NCBI GenBank assembly: GCA_002421645.1
Contig: DIST01000040.1
Location: forward strand, 1-19,905
Origin: Flavobacterium sp. UBA6203
GTDB taxonomy: Bacteria > Bacteroidota > Bacteroidia > Flavobacteriales > Flavobacteriaceae
DNA: 19,905 nucleotides
Reading direction: 5' to 3'
Positions within the stretch are counted from its first letter, which is position 1; each line of letters starts with the position of its first letter. Of the stretch, positions 8,306 to 14,672 are shown piece after piece. Position numbers and translations under genes: made by a program. The notes beneath the pieces were generated by a model. It made no database searches. It had not been told where the DNA came from and saw nothing but the letters and a program-made list of their open reading frames with translations.

Positions 8306-8833
8306 TTAGAATACAGGTTTGTCTTTTTTGAAGATAGCAGCTAAAATGGCACCAAATATGGCAGAGCCAACAATACTCCATATACTTCCTTTTAGTTGTT
8401 CAATAGTTGAAAATTGATTATAATCTTTCATTTTATCAACAGTTTCTTTTATGGCAGAAGTTGGAGTTCCAAATTTCTGTAACATTTGAACAGTTGATTC
8501 AAGAGTTAATTCTTTTAAACGAATTGCTGCTTCAGGATCAATGACATTAAAAAGTAAAATATTATAAACAACGGAAATTGCGATACCTATAAGTGCAGAA
8601 ACAAAATAAGTGGTAAAGCCTTCTTTAAAACTCATGTAACCGCCCAAATCTTTTTTGGTTTTAACTAATAATACACAACCAATAATAATGTAAACCACTA
8701 AAATTAGTATACCAAGCCACCATTTCGTCATTAATGATAAATCAACAATGTAAATTGAAGTTGTAATCAAGATACTTAAAACTCCAGTGATAATACCGAA
8801 GGTAATTCCGTTTTTTTTGATAATTTCGTTCAT
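8306..8833 (-). CDS. DUF4199 family membrane protein
   Basis: The 175-residue protein has four likely membrane helices, at about 9-30, 37-57, 74-96 and 149-168, with a soluble, mostly helical loop between 97 and 148. Features such as MSFKEGFTTYFVSALIG after the second helix and the four-helix layout fit the DUF4199 family, which is common in Bacteroidota. The function is not known to me. It is the first gene of a unit with the glycosyltransferase, 4 bases apart, so a role as partner or membrane accessory of that enzyme is possible but not shown. Confidence 0.8.
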   Translation of the reverse strand: MNEIIKKNGITFGIITGVLSILITTSIYIVDLSLMTKWWLGILILVVYIIIGCVLLVKTKKDLGGYMSFKEGFTTYFVSALIGIAISVVYNILLFNVIDPEAAIRLKELTLESTVQMLQKFGTPTSAIKETVDKMKDYNQFSTIEQLKGSIWSIVGSAIFGAILAAIFKKDKPVF

Positions 8834-8858
8834 AGTTTGTTTTGGTTTAATTAATTTA

Positions 8859-8866
8859 CAAATATA
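8859..8866 (-). promoter_or_regulatory. -7 element ahead of the DUF4199-glycosyltransferase unit
   Basis: The minus strand reads TATATTTG here, a perfect TAnnTTTG box, 25 bases before the ATG at 8833. No clear TTG is seen at the right distance upstream. Confidence 0.45.
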
Positions 8867-8922
8867 AGAATTCTAATCGTTGTAGGATAAGAGTTAAAAA
8901 ATAAAAAAAAGTTACAGAAACA

Positions 8923-8952
8923 TTGGTAAATTAAAAATTAAATGTAATTTTG
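8923..8952 (+). promoter_or_regulatory. Bacteroidota-type promoter for L31
   Basis: TTG at 8923-8925 and TAATTTTG at 8945-8952, with 19 bases between them, match the consensus fully. Transcription would start near 8959 and give a leader of about 100 nt. Confidence 0.7.
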
Positions 8953-8970
8953 CACTCTCAAATAAAAAAG

Positions 8971-9019
8971 TTTATAAACCAAAAGGTTATAAAATGTTTA
9001 CACCTTTATAGAAATAAAG
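8971..9019 (+). promoter_or_regulatory. Structured 5' leader of the L31 gene (two hairpins)
   Basis: TTTATAAACC (8971-8980) pairs with GGTTATAAA (8985-8993) around an AAAA loop with one bulged A. Then CTTTAT (9004-9009) pairs with ATAAAG (9014-9019) around AGAA. Two compact hairpins in a leader of about 100 nt before a ribosomal protein gene suggest autogenous control by L31; this is inferred from structure alone. Confidence 0.4.
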
Positions 9020-9060
9020 CCGCGAAACAAATTATAATCGCTTAATAAAAGATTTACAAA

Positions 9061-9312
9061 ATGAAAAAAGGTATTCACCCAGAAAATTACAGATTAGTTG
9101 CATTCAAAGATATGTCAAATGAAGATGTTTTTATTACTAAATCTACAGTAGAAACTAAAGAAACTATTACTCACGAGGGTGTTGAGTATCCAGTTTTCAA
9201 AATGGAGATTTCTAGAACGTCTCACCCTTTTTACACAGGTAAATCTAAACTTATTGATACTGCAGGTCGTATCGATAAATTCAACAGCAAATACGCTAAA
9301 AAAGCTAAATAA
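9061..9312 (+). CDS. rpmE2: 50S ribosomal protein L31, type B (zinc-independent)
   Basis: The 83-residue protein is the type B form of L31: it begins MKKGIHPENYR and has the typical SHPFYTGKSKLIDTAGRIDKF segment at about 54-74. It contains no cysteine at all, so the zinc-binding CxxC pairs of type A L31 are missing. L31 bridges the large and small subunit. In many bacteria type B replaces type A under zinc starvation; in Flavobacteria it appears to be the normal form, which I state from general knowledge. The gene has its own consensus promoter, a structured leader and a terminator, and is therefore a single-gene unit. Confidence 0.95.
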   Translation: MKKGIHPENYRLVAFKDMSNEDVFITKSTVETKETITHEGVEYPVFKMEISRTSHPFYTGKSKLIDTAGRIDKFNSKYAKKAK

Positions 9313-9335
9313 TTTTTTGCTTTTTCAAAATATAG

Positions 9336-9365
9336 AAAAGCTTCACTTAGGTGAGGCTTTTTTTA
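9336..9365 (+). terminator. Rho-independent terminator of the L31 gene
   Basis: AAAGCTTCAC (9337-9346) and GTGAGGCTTT (9351-9360) form a 10-bp stem with one G-U pair around TTAG, followed by a run of T to 9364. Confidence 0.8.
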
Positions 9366-9380
9366 TTGCCTAAATCTTCC

Positions 9381-9388
9381 TACTTTTG
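9381..9388 (+). promoter_or_regulatory. -7 element ahead of the GlmU-like gene
   Basis: TACTTTTG is a perfect TAnnTTTG box 43 bases before the chosen ATG. A TTG at 9366-9368 is only 12 bases upstream, so the -33 element is unclear. Confidence 0.45.
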
Positions 9389-9431
9389 AGTGTTGTTTTT
9401 AAACAATTCATCATTTAAACAATTCAATATA

Positions 9432-10607
9432 ATGAACTATATACTTTTTGACGGAACCGTTCGCAATGCCTTACTTCCTTTTACTTTTACACGTCCAGTA
9501 GCTGATATTCGTATCGGAATTTTAACGATTCGCGAAAAGTGGGAGAAATATTTGGGATATACTACCACAACGCTTACCGAGGAATATTTAATGGAGAAAT
9601 ATCCAATGGTAGAAATGGAAGAAAACATTATGATTAATGCTTCGTTTTTACCCAATCCGATTTTAATTGATATGGTTCAAAATTTGAATCCAAAAGAAGC
9701 AATTCTTTTTGGAGAAGAAATCATAGCTTTTCATACCAATGATAAGCAAGAAGATATTGATTTTGATGAGTATGAATTAATTGAATACGAAGGCGACGTT
9801 TTACGAATCGAAAACACTTGGGATATTTTTGCAAAAAATGATGCCGCTATTCGTGAAGATTTTGAATTACTTACAGAAGATAGATTCTCTCAACCGATTC
9901 CTAAAAGCGTCAACGTAATTGCTCCTGAAAATATTTTCATTGAAGAAGGAGCGAAGCTAGAATTCGTTACTTTAAACGCTTCAACGGGTCCAATTTACAT
10001 CGGAAAAAATGCTGAAATCATGGAAGGATCGGTTATTCGTGGTCCTTTTGCTTTATGTGAAGAAGCACAAGTAAAATTAGCAACAAAAGTATATGGAGCA
10101 ACAACTGTTGGGCCTCATTGTCGCATAGGTGGCGAAGTAAATAACTCGGTTTTATTCGGTTATTCGAATAAAGGGCATGACGGATTTTTAGGAAATTCGG
10201 TTTTAGGAGAATGGTGTAATATTGGAGCTGATTCGAATAATTCCAACTTAAAAAATAACTACGAAGAAGTACGTTTGTGGAGCTATGAAACCGAAGGTTT
10301 TGCACGTACAGGTTTGCAGTTCTGCGGATTAATGATGGGAGATCACAGTAAATGTGGTATCAACACGATGTTTAATACAGGAACAGTAGTTGGTGTTTCG
10401 GCTAATATTTTTGGTTCTGGATTTCCAAGAAATTTTGTGCCAAGTTTCTCATGGGGTGGTGCTTCAGGATTCACTACTTACATCACTAAAAAAGCTTTCG
10501 AAACTGCTAAAATTGTAATGACTCGCCGTCACGTAGAATTCACAGAAGAAGACGCTAAAATCTTAGAACACGTTTTTGAACAAACTAAAAAGTACAGGAA
10601 AGAGTAA
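9432..10607 (+). CDS. GlmU-like sugar nucleotidyltransferase/acetyltransferase (Bacteroidota type)
   Basis: The 391-residue protein begins MNYILFDGTVRNALLPFTFTRPVADIRIGILTIREKW, the hallmark of the alternative GlmU family of Bacteroidota. The usual GxGTRM nucleotide loop of classical GlmU is not present. The second half (about 175-330) shows hexapeptide-repeat sequence, such as GPIYIGKNAEIMEGSVIRGP and TTVGPHCRIGGEVNNSV, forming a left-handed beta-helix as in acyltransferases. By family it would make UDP-N-acetylglucosamine from glucosamine-1-phosphate, for peptidoglycan and lipid A. A GTG at 9390 also opens the frame but overlaps the promoter region, so ATG 9432 is chosen. Both activities are assumed from the family; I could not identify catalytic residues. 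Confidence 0.85.
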   Translation: MNYILFDGTVRNALLPFTFTRPVADIRIGILTIREKWEKYLGYTTTTLTEEYLMEKYPMVEMEENIMINASFLPNPILIDMVQNLNPKEAILFGEEIIAFHTNDKQEDIDFDEYELIEYEGDVLRIENTWDIFAKNDAAIREDFELLTEDRFSQPIPKSVNVIAPENIFIEEGAKLEFVTLNASTGPIYIGKNAEIMEGSVIRGPFALCEEAQVKLATKVYGATTVGPHCRIGGEVNNSVLFGYSNKGHDGFLGNSVLGEWCNIGADSNNSNLKNNYEEVRLWSYETEGFARTGLQFCGLMMGDHSKCGINTMFNTGTVVGVSANIFGSGFPRNFVPSFSWGGASGFTTYITKKAFETAKIVMTRRHVEFTEEDAKILEHVFEQTKKYRKE

Positions 10608-10675
10608 GTTTTTTAAAATATAAGTTTTTTTTTTTAACATAAAATTTATTATTAGGTAAATGATTAATAAAAATA

Positions 10676-10683
10676 TAATTTTA
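10676..10683 (+). promoter_or_regulatory. -7 element of small RNA copy 1
   Basis: TAATTTTA differs from TAnnTTTG only in the last base. It ends 33 bases before the GGGGG of the RNA, nearly the same distance as in copies 2 and 4 (34). The -33 element is weak (TTAG at 10652). Confidence 0.4.
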
Positions 10684-10689
10684 CCAAAG

Positions 10690-10769
10690 CTATAATAAGA
10701 ATTTTTATTTCTGTAGGGGGACAATAAAGATTTTTTTCATAAAAGCCTAGTTTTTAACTAGGCTTTTTT
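10690..10769 (+). ncRNA. Tandem small RNA, copy 1 (UCUGUAGGGGGA-loop family)
   Basis: Predicted transcript of about 80 nt with no start codon. Its first hairpin pairs 10697-10709 with 10723-10735 (13 bp, almost all A-U) and displays the loop UCUGUAGGGGGAC (10710-10722). The second hairpin is the terminator: AAAAGCCTAGTT (10741-10752) and AACTAGGCTTTT (10756-10767), followed by T. It shares 45 identical bases with copy 2 (10692-10736 against 10900-10944). The 5' end is inferred from the promoter box and may be off by a few bases. The role is unknown; an exposed G-rich loop suggests base pairing with C-rich targets. Confidence 0.7.
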
Positions 10770-10861
10770 ATTATTATATTTTAATAAAAAGCAATTCAAA
10801 ATAGGGATATATTGTTGTTTTTTAAAATTATGATAAAATAATTTCACTTATAGCTATTTTC

Positions 10862-10890
10862 TTTGTGAACTCATTTTCTTGCTATATTTT
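10862..10890 (+). promoter_or_regulatory. Promoter of small RNA copy 2
   Basis: TTTG at 10862-10865 and TATATTTT at 10883-10890 with a 17-base spacer; only the last base of the -7 box departs from consensus. The box ends 34 bases before GGGGG. Confidence 0.5.
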
Positions 10891-10896
10891 AGCTGT

Positions 10897-10977
10897 GTAA
10901 TAATAAGAATTTTTATTTCTGTAGGGGGACAATAAAGATTTTTTCACAAAGGTCTAATTTTAATTAGACCTTTTTTT
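10897..10977 (+). ncRNA. Tandem small RNA, copy 2 (UCUGUAGGGGGA-loop family)
   Basis: Predicted transcript of about 81 nt. The first hairpin pairs 10905-10917 with 10931-10943 around the same 13-nt loop (10918-10930). The terminator stem is AAAGGTCTAATT (10948-10959) with AATTAGACCTTT (10962-10973) and seven T. Compared with copy 1 the terminator sequence changes on both sides (GGTCTAA/TTAGACC against AGCCTAG/CTAGGCT), so pairing is kept while sequence is not. No ATG is present. This copy has the clearest promoter of the four. Confidence 0.72.
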
Positions 10978-11046
10978 ATATAATTTAAACTATGTGTATT
11001 TTTTTTTAAAATAAAACTACTTATTTACTGTTTTATATAGTACTTC

Positions 11047-11054
11047 TATATCTT
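11047..11054 (+). promoter_or_regulatory. Possible -7 element of small RNA copy 3
   Basis: TATATCTT is a poor match to TAnnTTTG and ends 31 bases before GGGGG. No convincing -33 element is seen. Confidence 0.25.
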
Positions 11055-11059
11055 CGAAG

Positions 11060-11135
11060 CAGTAATAAATATTTTTTATCTGTTGGGGGATAATGAAATT
11101 TCGTTAAGGTCTAATATTTTATTAGGCCTTTTTTT
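11060..11135 (+). ncRNA. Tandem small RNA, copy 3 (divergent member)
   Basis: Predicted transcript of about 76 nt. The loop UCUGUUGGGGGA (11079-11090) differs from the other copies by one base. It is closed by 8 base pairs (11071-11078 with 11091-11099) with a bulged U at 11094, at the same place as in copy 4. The terminator AAGGTCTAAT (11106-11115) and ATTAGGCCTT (11121-11130) contains a G-U pair and is followed by T. This copy has the most sequence changes and the weakest promoter, so it may be less active. Confidence 0.6.
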
Positions 11136-11182
11136 ATTTAAGATGTTTTAACAACACTTATTAATTAAATTCATACAGTTAT

Positions 11183-11223
11183 TACTTTTGTACTGATACA
11201 ATTAAAAACCTTTCATAATTTTG
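11183..11223 (+). promoter_or_regulatory. Promoter region of small RNA copy 4
   Basis: TAATTTTG at 11216-11223 is a perfect -7 box and ends 34 bases before GGGGG, as in copy 2. A second perfect box, TACTTTTG, lies at 11183-11190 and its TTTTG end could also act as a far -33 element (25-base spacer). Confidence 0.45.
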
Positions 11224-11229
11224 GTTCAA

Positions 11230-11308
11230 ATAATAGTAAAAGATTTTATTTCTGTAGGGGGAAATTAAAGTTTTTATGAAAGGTCTAAACTTAGTTTAGA
11301 CCTTTTTC
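11230..11308 (+). ncRNA. Tandem small RNA, copy 4 (UCUGUAGGGGGA-loop family)
   Basis: Predicted transcript of about 79 nt. The loop UCUGUAGGGGGA (11251-11262) is closed by 12 base pairs (11239-11250 with 11263-11275) with one bulged U at 11266. The terminator pairs AAAGGTCTAAAC (11279-11290) with GTTTAGACCTTT (11294-11305), then T. A short ATG frame at 11276 overlaps the terminator stem and is not likely to be translated. It is the last copy before mtaB, which has its own -7 box further on. Confidence 0.68.
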
Positions 11309-11343
11309 TTTTTAATTAGTATTATTAAATAAATTAATGTTTG

Positions 11344-11351
11344 TAAATTTG
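11344..11351 (+). promoter_or_regulatory. -7 element ahead of mtaB
   Basis: TAAATTTG is a perfect TAnnTTTG box 45 bases before the ATG and behind the terminator of small RNA copy 4, so mtaB is probably transcribed on its own. No clear TTG is seen upstream. Confidence 0.5.
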
Positions 11352-11396
11352 CAGTCTCAATTTTTTGACAACGATTTCATTAATTGAGTTTTACTT

Positions 11397-12725
11397 ATGG
11401 AAAACAAGAAAAAAGTCGCATTCTATACTTTAGGATGCAAATTGAACTTCTCAGAAACGTCTACTATTGCACGTGATTTTCAAAATGAAGGTTTTGAACG
11501 TGTTGATTTCGAAGAAATCGCTGATATTTATGTAATCAATACTTGTTCGGTTACGGATAATGCGGATAAACAATTTAAGCAAATTGTAAAAAAAGCAATG
11601 AAACTTAATGATAAAGCGTTTGTTGCAGCTGTAGGTTGTTATGCCCAATTAAAACCAGAAGAATTAGCCGCAGTTGATGGTGTAGATTTGGTTTTAGGTG
11701 CGACAGAAAAATTCAAAATCACGGATTATATTAATGATTTGTCGAAAAACGACATGGGAGAAGTTCATTCATGTGAAATCGAAGAGGCAGATTTTTATGT
11801 AGGAAGTTATTCTATTGGTGATAGAACACGCGCTTTCTTAAAAGTGCAAGACGGTTGCGATTATAAATGTACGTATTGTACGATTCCGTTAGCTCGTGGA
11901 ATTTCTAGAAGTGATGCGTTAGAAAATGTATTGAAAAATGCTAAAGAAATTTCGGAACAAGGCATCAAAGAGATTGTTCTTACCGGTGTAAATATTGGTG
12001 ATTACGGAAAAGGAGAATTCGGAAATAAAAAACACGAACATACTTTCTTAGATTTAGTAAAAGCCTTAGATGAAGTAGAAGGAATTGAACGTTTGCGAAT
12101 TTCTTCCATTGAACCTAATTTGTTGAAAAACGAAACCATTGAATTCGTATCACAAAGTCGAACATTCGTTCCGCATTTTCATATTCCATTGCAATCGGGT
12201 TCAAATGATATTTTGAAAAAAATGAAACGTCGTTATTTGCGTGAAGTTTATACGGAACGTGTTGCAAAAATTCGTGAAGTAATGCCGCATGCTTGTATTG
12301 GTGTCGATGTAATTGTAGGTTTTCCAGGTGAAACCGATGAACATTTCCTTGAAACCTATCATTTTTTGAATGATTTAGATATTTCCTATTTACACGTTTT
12401 TACCTATTCGGAAAGAGATAATACCGAAGCAGTGGAAATGGATGGGGTAGTGCCAATGAACGTGCGTTCGAAAAGAAGTAAAATGCTACGTGGACTTTCG
12501 GTTAAGAAAAGAAGAGCTTTTTACGAAAGTCAAATTGGAACCAACAGAACCGTTTTGTTTGAAAGTGAAAACAAAGAAGGTTATATTCACGGATTTACAG
12601 AAAATTACGTAAAAGTAAAAACGCCTTGGAATCCAGAATTAGTCAATACGCTGCACGAAATTAATCTAACCAAGATTGACGAAGACGGAAGTGTACGAAT
12701 GGAATTTATAAACGTAGAAGCATAA
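11397..12725 (+). CDS. mtaB: tRNA (N(6)-L-threonylcarbamoyladenosine(37)-C(2))-methylthiotransferase
   Basis: The 442-residue protein is a radical-SAM methylthiotransferase of the MiaB family. The N-terminal domain has the three cysteines that hold the auxiliary iron-sulfur cluster: Cys14 (TLGCKLN), Cys50 (NTCSVTDNAD) and Cys81 (VGCYAQL). The radical-SAM motif is Cys154, Cys158 and Cys161 in QDGCDYKCTYCTIPLARG. A TRAM-like RNA-binding domain fills about 375-440. The wording TLGCKLNFSE and NTCSVTDNADKQ fits the MtaB subgroup, which converts t6A to ms2t6A at position 37 of tRNAs reading ANN codons, rather than MiaB or RimO. A strong terminator follows the stop. Confidence 0.92.
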   Translation: MENKKKVAFYTLGCKLNFSETSTIARDFQNEGFERVDFEEIADIYVINTCSVTDNADKQFKQIVKKAMKLNDKAFVAAVGCYAQLKPEELAAVDGVDLVLGATEKFKITDYINDLSKNDMGEVHSCEIEEADFYVGSYSIGDRTRAFLKVQDGCDYKCTYCTIPLARGISRSDALENVLKNAKEISEQGIKEIVLTGVNIGDYGKGEFGNKKHEHTFLDLVKALDEVEGIERLRISSIEPNLLKNETIEFVSQSRTFVPHFHIPLQSGSNDILKKMKRRYLREVYTERVAKIREVMPHACIGVDVIVGFPGETDEHFLETYHFLNDLDISYLHVFTYSERDNTEAVEMDGVVPMNVRSKRSKMLRGLSVKKRRAFYESQIGTNRTVLFESENKEGYIHGFTENYVKVKTPWNPELVNTLHEINLTKIDEDGSVRMEFINVEA

Positions 12726-12728
12726 AAA

Positions 12729-12755
12729 AATCCCGATTAATTCGGGATTCTTTGT
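12729..12755. terminator. Bidirectional terminator between mtaB and the GNAT-like gene
   Basis: AATCCCGA (12729-12736) pairs with TCGGGATT (12742-12749). T-rich sequence follows on the plus strand and a run of seven T on the minus strand, so it can serve both convergent genes. Confidence 0.8.
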
Positions 12756-12774
12756 TTATATGAGTTTTGAAAAA

Positions 12775-13056
12775 TTAAATCTTAATTCCAGGAGGCAACA
12801 TTTCTTGAAATTTTCTATTCTTTCTAAAGAAGCTAATGAATTTTGCATGAGTAGGAACTACTTTTAATTTTCGTTCTTGCGCAATTTCTAAAACCGATTT
12901 GATAAATTCGTTATGTAACTCTTCATCTTCGTTATTGTTGCTACAAAATTTAGTCAAAAACAACTTGCGTTCTTGAATAGAATATTCGATTGAAACCAAT
13001 CCAGTATCGGAAATAATTTCAAATTGTCTTAAAAGTTCATTATCTTTGATTTCCAT
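12775..13056 (-). CDS. Small GNAT-like (YjdJ-type) N-acetyltransferase domain protein
   Basis: The 93-residue protein begins MEIKDNELLRQFEI and ends with RKLKVVPTHAKFISFFRKNRKFQEML, matching the short YjdJ/GCN5-related domain in which a conserved VVP-x-C-x-F segment precedes the last helix; here the usual Cys is His. The pyrophosphate-binding R/QxxGxG loop of active acetyltransferases is not apparent in the middle part (VLEIAQERK region), so catalytic ability is uncertain. A TTG at 13068 extends the frame by four codons; ATG 13056 with AAAGG before it is preferred. It is divergent from the hydrolase gene. The substrate is unknown. Confidence 0.7.
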   Translation of the reverse strand: MEIKDNELLRQFEIISDTGLVSIEYSIQERKLFLTKFCSNNNEDEELHNEFIKSVLEIAQERKLKVVPTHAKFISFFRKNRKFQEMLPPGIKI

Positions 13057-13076
13057 GATGCCTTTCAATTATGGTG

Positions 13077-13084
13077 CAAATTTA
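13077..13084 (-). promoter_or_regulatory. -7 element of the GNAT-like gene
   Basis: The minus strand reads TAAATTTG here, a perfect TAnnTTTG box 20 bases before ATG 13056. Confidence 0.5.
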
Positions 13085-13108
13085 CGAAACTTTTTTAAAA
13101 TAATGGTA

Positions 13109-13771
13109 ATGAGTAAGATTCCAATTTATTTTATGCCAGGCTTAGCCGCAAGTCCAACTATTTTCGAAAATATTAAATTACCAGAAGACCAATTTGAAAT
13201 GCACTTTTTGGAATGGTTTTTGCCTCATGAAAAAGAAAGTATCGAAAGTTATGCACTTCGAATGACCGAGAAAATTCATCATGAAAATCCGGTTTTAGTT
13301 GGCGTTTCTTTTGGAGGTGTTTTGGTTCAGGAAATGGCGAAACAAATGAAAGTTCGTAAAGTAATTATCATTTCAAGTGTAAAATCGAATACCGAATTTC
13401 CACCACGTTTTAAAGTAGCAAAAGCAACAAAAGCCTATAAGTTAATTCCTACCCAACTTTTAGCTGATATAGAAAAATTGGTAAAATATGCATTTGGAGA
13501 TAATATTGTAGCCAAGCGATTGAAGCTGTACGAAAAGTATTTGTCAGTTCGTGATAAGCACTATTTGGATTGGGCTATTGAAACCATTTTGTGTTGGAAA
13601 CAAAAAGAAATAAATACAGCGGTAATTCATATTCACGGAGATTCGGATGAGGTTTTTCCAATCAAAAACATTGAAAAATGTATTGTTGTAAAAGGAGGAA
13701 CTCACATCATGATAGTTAATAAATTCAAGTGGTTGAATGAAAATTTACCTAAATTAATTCTAAACGATTAA
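13109..13771 (+). CDS. Alpha/beta hydrolase
   Basis: Starting at MSKIPIYFMPG, the protein has 220 residues and the marks of a small alpha/beta-hydrolase: the oxyanion-side strand IYFMPGLAASP (6-16), the nucleophile elbow GVSFGG with Ser67, an acid in HGDSDEVFP (Asp178 or Asp180) and His199 in GGTHIMI. The frame opens further upstream at 13046, but that part overlaps the divergent gene; ATG 13103 is a second close candidate. No signal peptide is present, so it is cytoplasmic. It lies 3 bases before the transglycosylase gene and forms an operon with it and the TSUP gene. The substrate cannot be predicted. Confidence 0.82.
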   Translation: MSKIPIYFMPGLAASPTIFENIKLPEDQFEMHFLEWFLPHEKESIESYALRMTEKIHHENPVLVGVSFGGVLVQEMAKQMKVRKVIIISSVKSNTEFPPRFKVAKATKAYKLIPTQLLADIEKLVKYAFGDNIVAKRLKLYEKYLSVRDKHYLDWAIETILCWKQKEINTAVIHIHGDSDEVFPIKNIEKCIVVKGGTHIMIVNKFKWLNENLPKLILND

Positions 13772-13774
13772 AAA

Positions 13775-14665
13775 ATGAAAAAGCATATGAAGAAGATAGT
13801 GATTTTAGGAGCGGTTGCTTTATTGGCAAGTTTCCTAATTTATGGAGTAGTTTCAGATGATACAAAATATTCGCCTGTAGGGTATAGTTTAAAAATGGAC
13901 TTTTCAGGTGAAGAAGTGCCTACGTTTATGGCCGATGTGCAAGAGCGTTTGGATAAAGAGATGATTACTAATATGAATTATCATACGAATACTACTTTAG
14001 TTATTAAACGTGCGAATAAAGTGTTTCCGATAATTGAACCTATTTTAGCTAAATATGGAGTTCCAGATGATTTTAAATATTTAGCGGTTATAGAAAGTAG
14101 TTTGGTAAATGCAGTTTCTCCAGCTGGAGCAAGAGGAGTTTGGCAATTTATGCCCGAAACAGCAAAAGAAAAAGGAATGGAAGTAAGTGATGAGGTAGAC
14201 GAGCGTTATCACTTGGAAAAATCAACCGAAGCGGCTTGTAAATATTTGTTAAAGGCTAAAGAGAAATTTGGTTCTTGGACTTTGGCGGCAGCATCATATA
14301 ATGGAGGAATGAATGGAATTTCCAAAAAAATGGAAGAACAGCAAGTGGAAAATTATTATGATTTGCTTTTAACCGAAGAAACTTCGCGTTATGTTTTTAG
14401 AATTTTAGCTTTGAAAGAAATTATGTCACATGCTAATAAGTATGGTTTTAATATCCCAAAGGAAGCTTTGTATTATTCTATCCCAACCAAAAAAATAGTG
14501 ATTGATTCTTCAATTACAGATTTAGCAAAGTTTGCCAAAACGCAAGGTGTAAATTATAAAATCTTGAAAATACACAATCCTTGGTTACGAGATAAAAAAC
14601 TAACTAATACTTCTGGAAGAAAATATGAAATCGAAATCCCAACTTCAGGATATCAAAAAGAATAA
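13775..14665 (+). CDS. Lytic murein transglycosylase (SLT domain)
   Basis: The 296-residue protein has an N-terminal membrane anchor or signal segment (about 6-26) and an SLT/GH23 domain at about 85-215. Motifs are the catalytic Glu107 in YLAVIESSL, SPAGARGVWQFMPETA (115-130) and AAASYNGG (171-178), with conserved Tyr near 206. A tail (about 245-290) with TQGVNYKILKIHNPWLR resembles the region that follows the catalytic domain in MltD-like enzymes, but full LysM repeats are not present. It cleaves the glycan strands of peptidoglycan in the periplasm with formation of 1,6-anhydro-muramic acid. The gene is the middle one of a three-gene operon with very short spacings (3 and 7 bases). Confidence 0.9.
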   Translation: MKKHMKKIVILGAVALLASFLIYGVVSDDTKYSPVGYSLKMDFSGEEVPTFMADVQERLDKEMITNMNYHTNTTLVIKRANKVFPIIEPILAKYGVPDDFKYLAVIESSLVNAVSPAGARGVWQFMPETAKEKGMEVSDEVDERYHLEKSTEAACKYLLKAKEKFGSWTLAAASYNGGMNGISKKMEEQQVENYYDLLLTEETSRYVFRILALKEIMSHANKYGFNIPKEALYYSIPTKKIVIDSSITDLAKFAKTQGVNYKILKIHNPWLRDKKLTNTSGRKYEIEIPTSGYQKE

Positions 14666-14672
14666 GCGCTCT

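Noticed and set aside
8994..9011. Five-codon frame ATG TTT ACA CCT TTA TAG in the L31 leader
   Set aside because: It lies partly in the predicted second hairpin, has no sign of a ribosome binding site and is too short to judge; no support for a leader peptide.
9390..9431. Upstream GTG start for the GlmU-like gene
   Set aside because: It sits at the end of the -7 promoter box and adds residues unlike the family; ATG 9432 gives the usual N-terminus.
10033..10305. Minus-strand frame of 90 codons in the GlmU-like gene
   Set aside because: Shadow of the hexapeptide-repeat coding frame; composition is low-complexity Leu/Ser.
10621..10640. Run of 11 T as terminator of the GlmU-like gene
   Set aside because: No stem precedes the T run, so it is not a normal rho-independent terminator.
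10690..11308. CRISPR-like repeat array
   Set aside because: The units are 160-210 bases apart, are not identical, each ends in a terminator hairpin and there are no cas genes; this fits tandem RNA genes better.
13046..13108. Upstream TTG start for the alpha/beta hydrolase
   Set aside because: It overlaps the divergent GNAT-like gene and its promoter, and the added residues do not look like hydrolase sequence.
14625..14672. Upstream ATG for the TSUP protein inside the transglycosylase gene
   Set aside because: It would add a highly charged tail ahead of the first helix; ATG 14673 fits the family and the operon spacing.
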